Origin: Acinetobacter calcoaceticus
GTDB taxonomy: Bacteria > Pseudomonadota > Gammaproteobacteria > Pseudomonadales > Moraxellaceae
Length of the DNA: 64,000 nt
NCBI RefSeq assembly: GCF_900520355.1
Contig: NZ_LS999521.1
Span: forward strand, 2,294,001-2,358,000
Reading direction: 5' to 3'
Below are positions 1-8,201 of the stretch, piece after piece. The notes beneath the pieces are model-generated. The model was not told the DNA's origin and ran no database searches. It was given only the letters and a program-made list of their open reading frames with translations. Both the position numbers and the translations under genes were made by a program. Positions within the stretch are counted from its first letter, which is position 1, and each line of letters starts with the position of its first letter.

Positions 1-201
1 TTCACCTTGTCTCGCTCGCGGGAATAGATTATTGCTGTCTTGAACAACGGCAATTACACGTACTGCTTGCTGATCAATCTGTCCATCTGCCACCCAAACA
101 GAAGCTGGAAAACCTTCAACTGTCTTAAAGCCCTGCGTAAGTGCTTTAAACCAATGTGCACCTCGCGTAGAGGCTTTTAATGTATCAACGGCGATATTCA
201 T
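1..201 (-). CDS. mdcE: Malonate decarboxylase gamma subunit MdcE, 5' part only
   Basis: Only the first 67 codons are inside the window; the gene continues beyond position 1. The protein begins MNIAVDTLKAS and reads in frame to the edge. MdcE is the gamma subunit, which with the beta subunit MdcD decarboxylates malonyl-S-ACP in the biotin-independent malonate decarboxylase. Its ATG overlaps the TGA of mdcD as ATGA (positions 198-201), indicating translational coupling in the mdc operon. The identity rests on the position after mdcD and on the N-terminal sequence, so it is firm as family but incomplete. Confidence 0.85.
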   Translation of the reverse strand, partial: MNIAVDTLKASTRGAHWFKALTQGFKTVEGFPASVWVADGQIDQQAVRVIAVVQDSNNLFPRARQGE

Positions 202-1049
202 GCTTGCTCTCCTTGATACAAAACCTGAACCTGTGCGGGAGTGATTTGCTCGGCAGTATCGACTTGTTGTAGCTGTGCTAAATAGAATGAGTAATTTGAA
301 CTACGATGCTGATCAGGTACGCCTTGTTCTAAATAATCGATGACTTGTTGACGAATTTTCTGGCGATCATCATCAATATAAGCATCTGCTAAACCACTAG
401 CAAAACGTTGATTTCCGCCAGTTACGCTCCAAATAAACGGACGATCTTTAGCGTTATATTCTTGTACGCCAGCTTCTTGTTCAATCACTTGCGGGCCATT
501 TAGTCCTAAACGTCCTTCTTGCGTCATTACAATGTAGCTACATAGCGCAGCCGCAATCGACATTCCACCAAAACACCCTACACTGCCTGCAACCACAGCA
601 ATAACAGGTTGATATTGACGTAGGTTCACAATTGCAGCCTGAATTTCAGCAATTGCAGCTAAACCTAGATTTGCTTCTTGTAAGCGAACACCACCTGTCT
701 CTAAGAGTAAAATTGCAGCCGTTGGAATACCGTTAAGATTGTCTTCAACCGCAAGCTCTAAGGCACCCGCAATTTTGGCACCCCCAACTTCGCCTAAGCT
801 TCCACCCTGAAATAGGCCTTCAATTGAAATTAAAATCACTGGGCGTTCTTGGATTAACCCTTTTGCAATCACCACGCCATCATCTGCTTGAGGCACAATA
901 TTTTGCTTAACCAACCAAGGCGACATGACACGTGCAAATGGGTCGAGTAACTCTCTAAATGTCCCTTCATCCAACAATGCCTTGGCACGCTCTCTTGCAC
1001 TGAGTTCAATAAAATCTTGTTTATTTAATAAACTTTGAATATCAGTCAT
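198..1049 (-). CDS. mdcD: Malonate decarboxylase beta subunit MdcD
   Basis: This encodes the carboxyltransferase-like beta subunit of malonate decarboxylase, a cytoplasmic complex that converts malonate to acetate and CO2 using an ACP-bound acetyl thioester. The protein (283 residues from the ATG at 1049) has the crotonase/carboxyltransferase fold signature with glycine-rich stretches (FQGGSLGEVGGAKIAG; AVVAGSVGCFGGMSIAAAL) that form oxyanion holes. An upstream in-frame ATG at 1196 exists, but MTDIQSLL at 1049 matches the usual length and overlaps mdcC by only 8 bp. It is co-transcribed between mdcC and mdcE. Confidence 0.92.
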   Translation of the reverse strand: MTDIQSLLNKQDFIELSARERAKALLDEGTFRELLDPFARVMSPWLVKQNIVPQADDGVVIAKGLIQERPVILISIEGLFQGGSLGEVGGAKIAGALELAVEDNLNGIPTAAILLLETGGVRLQEANLGLAAIAEIQAAIVNLRQYQPVIAVVAGSVGCFGGMSIAAALCSYIVMTQEGRLGLNGPQVIEQEAGVQEYNAKDRPFIWSVTGGNQRFASGLADAYIDDDRQKIRQQVIDYLEQGVPDQHRSSNYSFYLAQLQQVDTAEQITPAQVQVLYQGEQA

Positions 1050-1341
1050 GAGCGACCTCCTCCAAGGCTTGTTCCAGACGTAAGCGAACAACACCGGGGG
1101 TTGCACCAAAGTCATGAATATCAATATTGACGGCTGGTGGTATTTGCGCTGTAAAAATTCGTTCAAAAAGATTTTTCCAACGCGCCCCACTACCATCTAC
1201 CGAAGTCACCACCTGAATAGTGGTTTTTCCTGTTTCGCCGGGTTCCATCAAAATTTCTAGATCGCCCGAGCCAACACACCCTACCAGTGCTTTTTTTATC
1301 GGTGGCTCTGTCGCCACAAATTCAAAATAAAGTGTTTCCAT
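1042..1341 (-). CDS. mdcC: Malonate decarboxylase acyl carrier protein MdcC (delta subunit)
   Basis: This 99-residue protein (METLYFEF...) is the acyl carrier subunit of malonate decarboxylase. It carries the 2'-(5''-phosphoribosyl)-3'-dephospho-CoA prosthetic group on a serine in the GCVGSGDLEIL segment, where malonyl is bound during catalysis. I start it at the second ATG (1341), which fits known MdcC N-termini; another ATG lies two codons upstream. It overlaps mdcD by 8 bp and lies 2 bp after the mdcB stop, consistent with one tightly coupled operon. Confidence 0.9.
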   Translation of the reverse strand: METLYFEFVATEPPIKKALVGCVGSGDLEILMEPGETGKTTIQVVTSVDGSGARWKNLFERIFTAQIPPAVNIDIHDFGATPGVVRLRLEQALEEVAHD

Positions 1342-1343
1342 AA

Positions 1344-2228
1344 TCAAAATCCCTCTTTATTTTTTGAAGATGACTGCTCAACACGATCTATGAACAAGGT
1401 GGCTGCCAACAAATCGGCTGCTCCGCCCGCGGAAGCTTTCATCCTAAGTAGATCAATCTCTAAAAAATGCAAAGCACGTCGGCCTTCCAAGCTTGAGCTA
1501 CCGCCTAAATCGAGTACTTGCTGAGCACCTTGTTGCATACGCTTTAAACCATTTGTTCCAGAACGATAAAGCACGCAGGTATCGGTCAAGTCAGTCATCA
1601 TTGCAAGCAAAGCATCTAGACGAGCGAACTCTTCTTTCATGGGTTTACGGCGACTTTGATGAAGCTGTTTTAAACCAAAATTCACAATGGTTGGGAAGCC
1701 TTGTTGTGCCTGTTCTTTTGCGCCATGAATGCCTAACTTTTTTTGTACCTGCTGACCATGACTCAAAGCTAGCTTGGGAATAAAACGGTCATCTAACTGA
1801 GCAATCTGACCTGCTAACTGACATAGCTCAACGGCTGATAAATATTGTTGATTCGTGCGTGCCAATGCTGCTGCCGTGACCATTAAACCCAAGGCCCAAA
1901 TTGCACCTCGGTGTGTATTAACCCCAGCTGTTGCCAACATCATGACCTTTTCACCTTGGCGTCCAATTTCTCCAATCTCTTCACGCAAGGCCTGACATAT
2001 TTTTCCGTGACACATGGCTGCTTGGGCCATCGCTTCAAACATCGGGCCTAAACTTTTCGCAGAACGCTCCATTAATTCCAAAGTTAGGTCATCATGTGCG
2101 CCACTGCCACGACGGTCGACCAAGGCGGGCTTTGGTGTCAGATTAACTTCATCAATTAAAGCCTCGACCGCCATGTCTGCCAAAAACTGACTATGGCTGA
2201 GTGTTTGATATTGAACTTGTGCCATCAT
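1344..2228 (-). CDS. mdcB: Triphosphoribosyl-dephospho-CoA synthase MdcB
   Basis: MdcB makes 2'-(5''-triphosphoribosyl)-3'-dephospho-CoA, the precursor of the MdcC prosthetic group. The protein is related to CitG and shows the family pattern: a N-terminal ALVDRRGSGAHDDLTLELM segment, the GVNTHRGAIWALGL motif in the middle, and the C-terminal GGAADLLAATLFI segment. It is 294 residues from the MMAQVQY start; a longer in-frame extension exists but overlaps mdcA. The mdcA stop and this start share a base (TAATG), so translation is probably coupled. Its position directly after mdcA differs from operons where mdcB lies downstream of mdcE/mdcG. Confidence 0.92.
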   Translation of the reverse strand: MMAQVQYQTLSHSQFLADMAVEALIDEVNLTPKPALVDRRGSGAHDDLTLELMERSAKSLGPMFEAMAQAAMCHGKICQALREEIGEIGRQGEKVMMLATAGVNTHRGAIWALGLMVTAAALARTNQQYLSAVELCQLAGQIAQLDDRFIPKLALSHGQQVQKKLGIHGAKEQAQQGFPTIVNFGLKQLHQSRRKPMKEEFARLDALLAMMTDLTDTCVLYRSGTNGLKRMQQGAQQVLDLGGSSSLEGRRALHFLEIDLLRMKASAGGAADLLAATLFIDRVEQSSSKNKEGF

Positions 2229-3907
2229 TACCAACTCCTGAATTTTGCAGGTGGTTGATATAAACCATCTGACCATGTCACCAAGTCGGCAATATTTTTT
2301 GCAGCTAAAAGCTCACGTGTTGCATCGGTACGGCGAATGCCTAAATCTTCTGGGAACACCACTAAACCTTCACGTCTTAAACGTGCTGTGGTTTTAGGGT
2401 CTTGGCTTAAACCAATACTAGTCACTCCTGCCACTGCAGCAATCATGGCTTGGCGTTCTTCTTGGCTACTTGCTTTATATAAATAAGCAATGCCTTCTTC
2501 GGTCAGTAAATGGGTGACATCATCGCCATAAATCATGATCGGTGCTAAAGGCAGACCTGCCGTTTTTGCAACATCAATCGCATCAAGACGATCCACAAAA
2601 GTCGGCTTACCGCCCTCTTGGAAGGTTTCCACCATTTGCACAACCAGTTTTTTACCACGAGCCAAATAGGTTTCTGTTTCATTGGCACCTTGCACACGCA
2701 TATCTAACCATGCAGGTGTAGCATGACGACGACCACGCGGATCATGCCCCATGTTCGGTGCGCCACCAAAACCAGCTAAACGGCCTTTGGTTACAGTCGA
2801 CGAATGCCCCATACCATCAACTTGTAAAGTGGCACCAATAAATAAATCAACCGCGTACTGACCTGCGAGCTGACACATCATCCGGTTAGAACGTAGCGCC
2901 CCATCACGACCTGTAAAGAAAACATCTGGACGAGCGGCAACATATTTTTCCATACCGAGCTCTGTACCAAAGCAATGCACACTTTCCACCCAACCTGTCT
3001 CAATAGCTGGAATTAAGGTTGGATGCGGATTAAGAGTCCAGTTTCGGCAGATTTTTCCTTTTAAACCTAAAGACTCACCATAGGTCGGTAAAATTAACTC
3101 AATAGCCGCAGTGTTAAAACCAATCCCATGGTTTAACGATTGCACATTATGCTTTTCATAAATTCCGCGAATTGCCATCATGGCCATAAGCACATGAACA
3201 GGTTTGATATGTTTTGGGTCGCGAGTAAATAACGGTTCAATATAAAAAGGCTGGTCTGCGACCACCACATAATCAACCCAAGAGGCAGGAATATCGACAC
3301 GTGGTAAATCAGTTACGTCATCGACCAGTTCATTGACCTGCACAATCACAATACCGTCACTAAAAGCTGCAGGTTCAATGAGTGCAGGAGAATCTTCGGT
3401 ACTTGGGCCTGTGTAGATATTACCTTGGCGGTCTGCCATAAACCCAGCTGATAGCACCACATTTGGAATGAGATCGACCACAAGACGTGAATACAGTTCG
3501 ATGTAGGTGTGGATAGCGCCAATCTCTAGCAGGCCATCTTCAATTAACTGACTAATACGCAAACTTTGAGGGCCAGCAAAAGAAAAATCGAGCTTACGTG
3601 CAATGCCTTTTTCAAACAAATCAAGATGTTCTGAACGTCCAACGCTCGGCATGATCATATGTAAATCATGTAGAACATCTGGATTGGTTTGTGCCAAAGA
3701 GCGAGATAAGAAATCTGCTTGTTTTTGATTATTCCCTTCGAGTACGACTCTGTCACCCGGTGTAATCAGGGTTTCTAAGACTTTAATAATGTCTTGAGTT
3801 GGAATAACAACACCATCGACATATTGGCTTGCCATTTCCAGTTTGAGCTGTTTGGCATGACGCCGCTTTGTCCATAACCGTTCTTTATTCTGAACTGATC
3901 CTTCCAT
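2228..3907 (-). CDS. mdcA: Malonate decarboxylase alpha subunit MdcA
   Basis: MdcA is the acetyl-S-ACP:malonate ACP transferase that swaps acetate for malonate on MdcC, related to citrate lyase alpha and CoA transferases. The 559-residue protein begins MEGSVQNKERLWTKRR, which corresponds to the conserved ERLWxxRR N-terminus of the family. I therefore prefer this start over an ATG 69 bp upstream. Further family segments include HGIGFNTAAIELILPTYG and the VTKGRLAGFGGAPNMGHDPRGRRH region. It is the first gene of the operon seen here; the upstream 163 bp should contain the promoter. The mdcR regulator and mdcL/M transporters are not in this window. Confidence 0.95.
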   Translation of the reverse strand: MEGSVQNKERLWTKRRHAKQLKLEMASQYVDGVVIPTQDIIKVLETLITPGDRVVLEGNNQKQADFLSRSLAQTNPDVLHDLHMIMPSVGRSEHLDLFEKGIARKLDFSFAGPQSLRISQLIEDGLLEIGAIHTYIELYSRLVVDLIPNVVLSAGFMADRQGNIYTGPSTEDSPALIEPAAFSDGIVIVQVNELVDDVTDLPRVDIPASWVDYVVVADQPFYIEPLFTRDPKHIKPVHVLMAMMAIRGIYEKHNVQSLNHGIGFNTAAIELILPTYGESLGLKGKICRNWTLNPHPTLIPAIETGWVESVHCFGTELGMEKYVAARPDVFFTGRDGALRSNRMMCQLAGQYAVDLFIGATLQVDGMGHSSTVTKGRLAGFGGAPNMGHDPRGRRHATPAWLDMRVQGANETETYLARGKKLVVQMVETFQEGGKPTFVDRLDAIDVAKTAGLPLAPIMIYGDDVTHLLTEEGIAYLYKASSQEERQAMIAAVAGVTSIGLSQDPKTTARLRREGLVVFPEDLGIRRTDATRELLAAKNIADLVTWSDGLYQPPAKFRSW

Positions 3908-4070
3908 GTGCTTACCTATAGATCCCAGTTTTGTTCTGGACCTATAAAACCGCTTTATGGAACTTTGATCAATCAACCTACCTGAGCCGTTATTAACCTG
4001 AAGTTAATGGTTGAAATAAAGAACAGCTATTGCTGAAAGAGTTTTCGGACTTTTAACTTAAGACTTATGT

Positions 4071-4664
4071 CTAACGTGGCTTGCTCAGTAACCATTCTAG
4101 GTTTTGACGAACCGCGGGCCACTCATGTTTCAAAATGCTATAAACATGGGTGTCCCGCAAAATATCATCTTTCACAATTTGATGGCTTCTAAGTACCCCA
4201 TCCAACTTTGCACCTAAACGTGCAATTGCAGCTTGGCTTTGGACATTTAAAGAAGAAGTACGTAACTCAACCGCAATGCAGTTTAAAGACTCAAATGCAT
4301 GAGATAGCAATAATTTTTTACATTCAGTATTTACTGGCGTGCGATGTGCAGATTTACGATACCAAGTCGAACCAATCTCTACACGTCGATGAGCCTGTTC
4401 AATATGCATAAGACTGGTCATTCCCAAAGCACGACTTTTTTTACGGTCTTCGATATAAAAAGGCAGCATACTTCCTTCTGTTTGCAAGGAAAGTCGTCTT
4501 TCAACCTCATCCGCCATTTCTTGTGGTGAAGGAATACGTGTATACCAAAGATTCCACAACTCCCCATCACGAACTGCCTCAATCAATGAGTCAACATGCG
4601 TTAAGTCTAGTGGTTTTAAAATGACATGTTCGCCCATTAACTCAACAGGTTTAATCCACGGCAT
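4071..4664 (-). CDS. GNAT acetyltransferase, RimJ/RimL type
   Basis: This 197-residue protein has the Acetyltransf_3 (RimJ/RimL-like) layout: an N-terminal PVELMGEHVILKPL strand typical of the family, then SRALGMTSLMHI (beta4 region), VEIGSTWYRKSAHRT and the C-terminal LNVQSQAAIARLGAKLDGVLR helix found in ribosomal-protein or small-molecule N-acetyltransferases. The acetyl acceptor is unknown. The start at 4664 is preceded by GGAG; longer in-frame extensions run into the upstream gene. It follows the PaiB-like gene by 37 bp, so the two are probably one operon, recalling the Bacillus paiA/paiB pairing of an acetyltransferase with PaiB. Confidence 0.85.
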   Translation of the reverse strand: MPWIKPVELMGEHVILKPLDLTHVDSLIEAVRDGELWNLWYTRIPSPQEMADEVERRLSLQTEGSMLPFYIEDRKKSRALGMTSLMHIEQAHRRVEIGSTWYRKSAHRTPVNTECKKLLLSHAFESLNCIAVELRTSSLNVQSQAAIARLGAKLDGVLRSHQIVKDDILRDTHVYSILKHEWPAVRQNLEWLLSKPR

Positions 4665-4701
4665 GTTTATCTCCAAAATAAGCGCTAAATATAAATATTC
4701 T

Positions 4702-5337
4702 TTATCTTTTCGTCTCGGCAACACCAAACATTGCATCAGCCATTTCTTGATGCCCTGTCTCTGCCAGACCATGAGCCGCACCTAAAACATCTTTATAATC
4801 TTTGTTTTGGCTTAGCTTTGATTTACCTTGCAGTTGTTTTATTTCAATTTCAAGACCAACAATCGCTTTTAACATGGGTTCAAGATAATCTTTTGGCGCA
4901 TCTGACATTTTCCAAGGTTCGGGTTGAGATGCTTCATGTGTACGTGTTAAACGAGCCACCACGCCACGAACATAACGTTCATCATCTCGAATCGTCACTT
5001 TGCCATAAACATGTACCACTCTGTAGTTCCACGTTGGCACTTGTTTATGATGTTCGTGTTTGGATGGATACCAGTTTGGAGAAATATAAGCATTTTCAGC
5101 TTGAAATACGACAAGGACTTCATCTCCATTTTGAAGGTCCTGCCAAACTGGATTATTCCGAGAAACATGAGCATGTAATACACCTAACTCCCCTTCGTTA
5201 GGCTGTAACTCAAACGGAAGATGATTTGCATCCAGACCATTACAGCCATGGCTAAAAAGAATACCAAAAGGGTTTTTCAAGATAAGATCATGTAATACAT
5301 CTCGTTGAGGTTCTACAAACTCAGCAGGAACATACAT
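4702..5337 (-). CDS. PaiB-like FMN-binding negative transcriptional regulator family protein
   Basis: The 211-residue protein starts MYVPAEFVEPQRDVLHDLI and contains NPFGILFSHGCNGLDANHLPF and ISPNWYPSKHEHHKQVPTWN, hallmarks of the PaiB family, which adopts the FMN-binding split-barrel fold of pyridoxamine-phosphate oxidases. In Bacillus PaiB represses sporulation and protease genes; its biochemical role in proteobacteria is unclear. It heads a two-gene unit with the GNAT gene and diverges from a MocR-type regulator across 112 bp, so that regulator is the likely controller. The start at 5337 matches family N-termini; a longer in-frame ATG at 5466 would overlap the divergent gene. Confidence 0.88.
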   Translation of the reverse strand: MYVPAEFVEPQRDVLHDLILKNPFGILFSHGCNGLDANHLPFELQPNEGELGVLHAHVSRNNPVWQDLQNGDEVLVVFQAENAYISPNWYPSKHEHHKQVPTWNYRVVHVYGKVTIRDDERYVRGVVARLTRTHEASQPEPWKMSDAPKDYLEPMLKAIVGLEIEIKQLQGKSKLSQNKDYKDVLGAAHGLAETGHQEMADAMFGVAETKR

Positions 5338-5449
5338 CGTAAAAATCCTTAATAAATGATGAGGTTTTGATAATTTCTGTTGTAAATTCTCTGGTTTATG
5401 TGGATTATTAAAAAGTACCACTTTATATTTTTTTAAGTAGACCAGAATT

Positions 5450-6919
5450 ATGGCAAGAATAGCCAAAGCTGTTGACCTTCCATTAATTGCAAAGATTGAT
5501 AAAACCCAAGGGCAAATCAGTGCTCAGCTTACTCAAGGCCTGCGTGAAGCTGTACAAAATGGTGATTTGCAGCCTGGTGACCCTTTGCCTTCTTCTCGTG
5601 AACTGGCTCAGACATTAAATGTTGCGCGTGGTACAGTAATTGAGGCCTATGATCAGCTTTTAGCAGAAGGCGTTTTTGAATCTCGCACGCGCGCGGGTAC
5701 TTATGTTTCACATGCTTTAACAAAATCGACTCAAAATAAATCCTTAGCTCAAAGCGCTATGTCACTTACTGCATCAGCTCTTTCCTACGCCAACGTCGTT
5801 AAAGAGTTCAAACCTCTACCACATCGGCCATTTGCTGTGTCCGTTCCTGTAGGACGCACTCAGCCTAATGATGTGTGGAGAAAATTTGGCAATCGCTTTC
5901 GCGCACGTGGTGCTGGTTCTCCTGCAGGTTATGATGAACCTCAAGGTATATTTTCATTGAGAGTTGCCATAGCAGATTATGTTCGTCGGTCACGTTCTGT
6001 CCACTGTGAACCTGAACAAATCGTGATTACAACAGGTATTCAACAAGCACTTTATATTTGTAGCCAGATTTTATTTGAAACTCATGATCAGGTCTGGGTA
6101 GAAGATCCGGCATATCGTGGCACAACTGCCATTCTTGAACATACTGTACAAAACATTGAAATGGTTCGTGTTCCTGTGGATGAAGAAGGTATTGATGTAG
6201 AAGCTGGTATCAAACTTGCAAAACAAGCACGCGCTGCCTTTGTAACCCCTTCCCATCAATATCCACTTGGCATGCCAATGAGTCTGGCAAGACGTACTGC
6301 TTTATTAGATTGGGCCAAACAGCAAAATGCATGGGTCATTGAAGACGACTATGACAGTGAGCTTCGCTATAACGGCCAACCGTTTCCATCATTACAAGGT
6401 ATGGCCCCCGATCAAGTCATCTATCTGGGCACATTTAGTAAAGTATTATTTCCGTCTCTAAGGCTCGGGTATGCAGTTCTTCCAAAACAACTTGTAGCTC
6501 CGTTTTGTGGACTGAAAGTTTTAATAGACCGCCATTCACCAACCGCAGATCAGCACGTTTTAGCAGCATTTATTCAAGAAGGATATTTAGAGCGTCATAT
6601 TCGACGTATCCGCAATGTTTATGCGGAAAACCGTCTACAACTTATTGAAATGATAGAAAAGCATATGCCGAAACAACTTGCATGGTTACAACCGGGTGAT
6701 CAAGGCATGCATATGGTGTTGTGGCTTGCCGAACATATTAAGGATGTTGAGGTCGCCACCTCAGCATTAAATGCCGGCATTGCGATTAAAGCAGTTTCAC
6801 CCACATTTTCAAAAGAACGGCAGCGTTCGGGTCTGGTCATTGGTCTTGGAGATTTTGATCTTGCGCTTATGGAGCAAGCTATAAAAAAACTGGCTGACAT
6901 TATTCAACAGTACAGTTAG
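5450..6919 (+). CDS. MocR/PdxR-type PLP-dependent transcriptional regulator
   Basis: This 489-residue protein fuses an N-terminal GntR winged helix (about residues 15-88, including LPSSRELAQTLNVARGTV) to a fold-type I aminotransferase domain (about 125-485). The PLP lysine is K331 in GTFSKVLFPSLRLG, and the cofactor-anchoring VIEDDYDSE motif lies at about 296-304. Such regulators sense PLP or amino-acid derivatives and commonly control a divergent gene. Here that neighbour is a PaiB-like flavoprotein of the pyridoxamine-phosphate-oxidase fold, followed by a GNAT gene. Whether it regulates vitamin B6 or an amine substrate cannot be decided from sequence alone. Confidence 0.9.
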   Translation: MARIAKAVDLPLIAKIDKTQGQISAQLTQGLREAVQNGDLQPGDPLPSSRELAQTLNVARGTVIEAYDQLLAEGVFESRTRAGTYVSHALTKSTQNKSLAQSAMSLTASALSYANVVKEFKPLPHRPFAVSVPVGRTQPNDVWRKFGNRFRARGAGSPAGYDEPQGIFSLRVAIADYVRRSRSVHCEPEQIVITTGIQQALYICSQILFETHDQVWVEDPAYRGTTAILEHTVQNIEMVRVPVDEEGIDVEAGIKLAKQARAAFVTPSHQYPLGMPMSLARRTALLDWAKQQNAWVIEDDYDSELRYNGQPFPSLQGMAPDQVIYLGTFSKVLFPSLRLGYAVLPKQLVAPFCGLKVLIDRHSPTADQHVLAAFIQEGYLERHIRRIRNVYAENRLQLIEMIEKHMPKQLAWLQPGDQGMHMVLWLAEHIKDVEVATSALNAGIAIKAVSPTFSKERQRSGLVIGLGDFDLALMEQAIKKLADIIQQYS

Positions 6920-6957
6920 CTGTCCTGCCGTTAAGCATCAACCTTTCAATTCGAACC

Positions 6958-7647
6958 TTAGAGTAATAACCATAAATGAATTGCGAATGGACCAACTAAC
7001 ACCATCAAAATGCCAGCAATCACCATGGTTAAACTGGCGATCACACCTTCTTCACTATTGCGCTGCTGAGCTCTAACTGTACCAAAACCGTGGGCTGCGT
7101 TCCCAAAGGCAGCTCCATTTGCAACACTGGAACGAATTTTGGTAATGGCTAAAATCGCATCGCCACAAATCATTCCGACCAAACCAGTAATAACGGTAAA
7201 TAATGAAACCAATGCGGCTGAACCATGAATATCTTCGGCTAAAATCATGGCAAAAGGCGTTGAAATCGAACGAGCCATTAAACTGTTAGTCACTTCAGGA
7301 CTAAAATGAAACCACTGTGCCATTTCATAGGCGGACATTACGCCAACACTCATTCCTACTACAATTGCAATTGATAATACCCCTAAGTTTTTACGGATTG
7401 TCTCGCGATAACGATAAATCGGAACAGCAAATGCAACTGTTGCAGGTCCTAATAAATTAACAATCCATTGGGTATCTTCTGCATAAGTTTGGTATGAAAC
7501 TCCAAAAATTGTCATCAAAACAATGGTAATGACAGGCACACTAATCGCTGGCGAAAGCCATAATTTAGGATGTTTTTGATAGATTCGCTTTGCCACAACA
7601 TAGGCTGCCAACGTCCATATAAGACAAACAATTGACCAGATATTCAT
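6958..7647 (-). CDS. LrgB/CidB-family integral membrane protein
   Basis: The 229-residue protein is almost wholly hydrophobic with about seven predicted membrane spans. It contains the LrgB-family segment GPATVAFAVPIYRYR, and the GMSVGVMSAYEMAQW and SISTPFAMILAEDIHG regions. LrgB/CidB proteins act in the inner membrane with LrgA/CidA and have been linked to murein hydrolase control and pyruvate/glycolate-type solute transport. It follows the LrgA-like gene by 12 bp on the same strand, forming the usual pair. The substrate here is unknown. Confidence 0.88.
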   Translation of the reverse strand: MNIWSIVCLIWTLAAYVVAKRIYQKHPKLWLSPAISVPVITIVLMTIFGVSYQTYAEDTQWIVNLLGPATVAFAVPIYRYRETIRKNLGVLSIAIVVGMSVGVMSAYEMAQWFHFSPEVTNSLMARSISTPFAMILAEDIHGSAALVSLFTVITGLVGMICGDAILAITKIRSSVANGAAFGNAAHGFGTVRAQQRNSEEGVIASLTMVIAGILMVLVGPFAIHLWLLL

Positions 7648-7659
7648 GTCGTCGTGCTC

Positions 7660-8091
7660 TTAGATATGCTTATGTTGAAGACGTTTTCGAGCCTGTAAAT
7701 AAGCCTTCAAACGGTTGTAACAGTGAATGGTTAAACATGTACTCAACATGACTGAAATAGTGCCTATTGCAATGCTCAATACAATTTGCCAGCCTTCCGT
7801 CATAAACAAGGTTTTGTATTGCACAACGGCAACCACAACAGGAATAAAAAATAGAAGTAATTCGCCCAATACTACAGTGGCGCCAGTTGCGACCTGTTCT
7901 ATTTTGATAATTTTCAGAAATAGACACAGAAGCAAGAAAAACATTCCCAAAATACCTGCGGAAATGGGAACGCCCAACTTATGGTGAAAAATAAAACCAA
8001 CCCACCAAAAAACAGCCAAAATCAAAATTTGCTTAATTAACTCTAAAAGTGAGGGTTGTCTGGGTGTTCCAGAAACAGATTCAGTACTCAT
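7660..8091 (-). CDS. LrgA/CidA-family holin-like membrane protein
   Basis: This 143-residue protein has four hydrophobic spans and the LrgA/CidA signature (VGFIFHHKLGVPISAGILGM near residue 37, then LLFFIPVVVAVVQY), with a basic C-terminal tail. These holin-like proteins partner LrgB/CidB homologues, and the lrgB-like gene follows immediately. The pair diverges from a LysR-type regulator across about 110 bp that contains an interrupted palindrome at 8,169-8,189. That arrangement resembles CidR-cidAB circuits. Confidence 0.88.
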   Translation of the reverse strand: MSTESVSGTPRQPSLLELIKQILILAVFWWVGFIFHHKLGVPISAGILGMFFLLLCLFLKIIKIEQVATGATVVLGELLLFFIPVVVAVVQYKTLFMTEGWQIVLSIAIGTISVMLSTCLTIHCYNRLKAYLQARKRLQHKHI

Positions 8092-8168
8092 TTTGCGAAA
8101 TTAAATGGTTAGTTACATGATTATGCTATCTCGATTGAGACTGCTAAATATGAATTATTCATGTTAAA

Positions 8169-8189
8169 ATTATTCCAAAATCGAATAAT
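8169..8189. promoter_or_regulatory. LysR-type operator candidate (ATTATTC-N7-GAATAAT)
   Basis: A perfect interrupted palindrome, ATTATTC at 8169-8175 and GAATAAT at 8183-8189, lies between the divergent lrgA-like gene and the LysR gene. It contains the T-N11-A core typical of LysR-family sites. Its position 13 bp before the LysR start suggests autoregulation together with control of the divergent pair. Confidence 0.6.
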
Positions 8190-8201
8190 CTATTCTTTAT
8201 T

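Noticed and set aside
1050..1196. Upstream extension of mdcD to an ATG at 1196
   Set aside because: It would run deep into mdcC and add 49 residues absent from the family.
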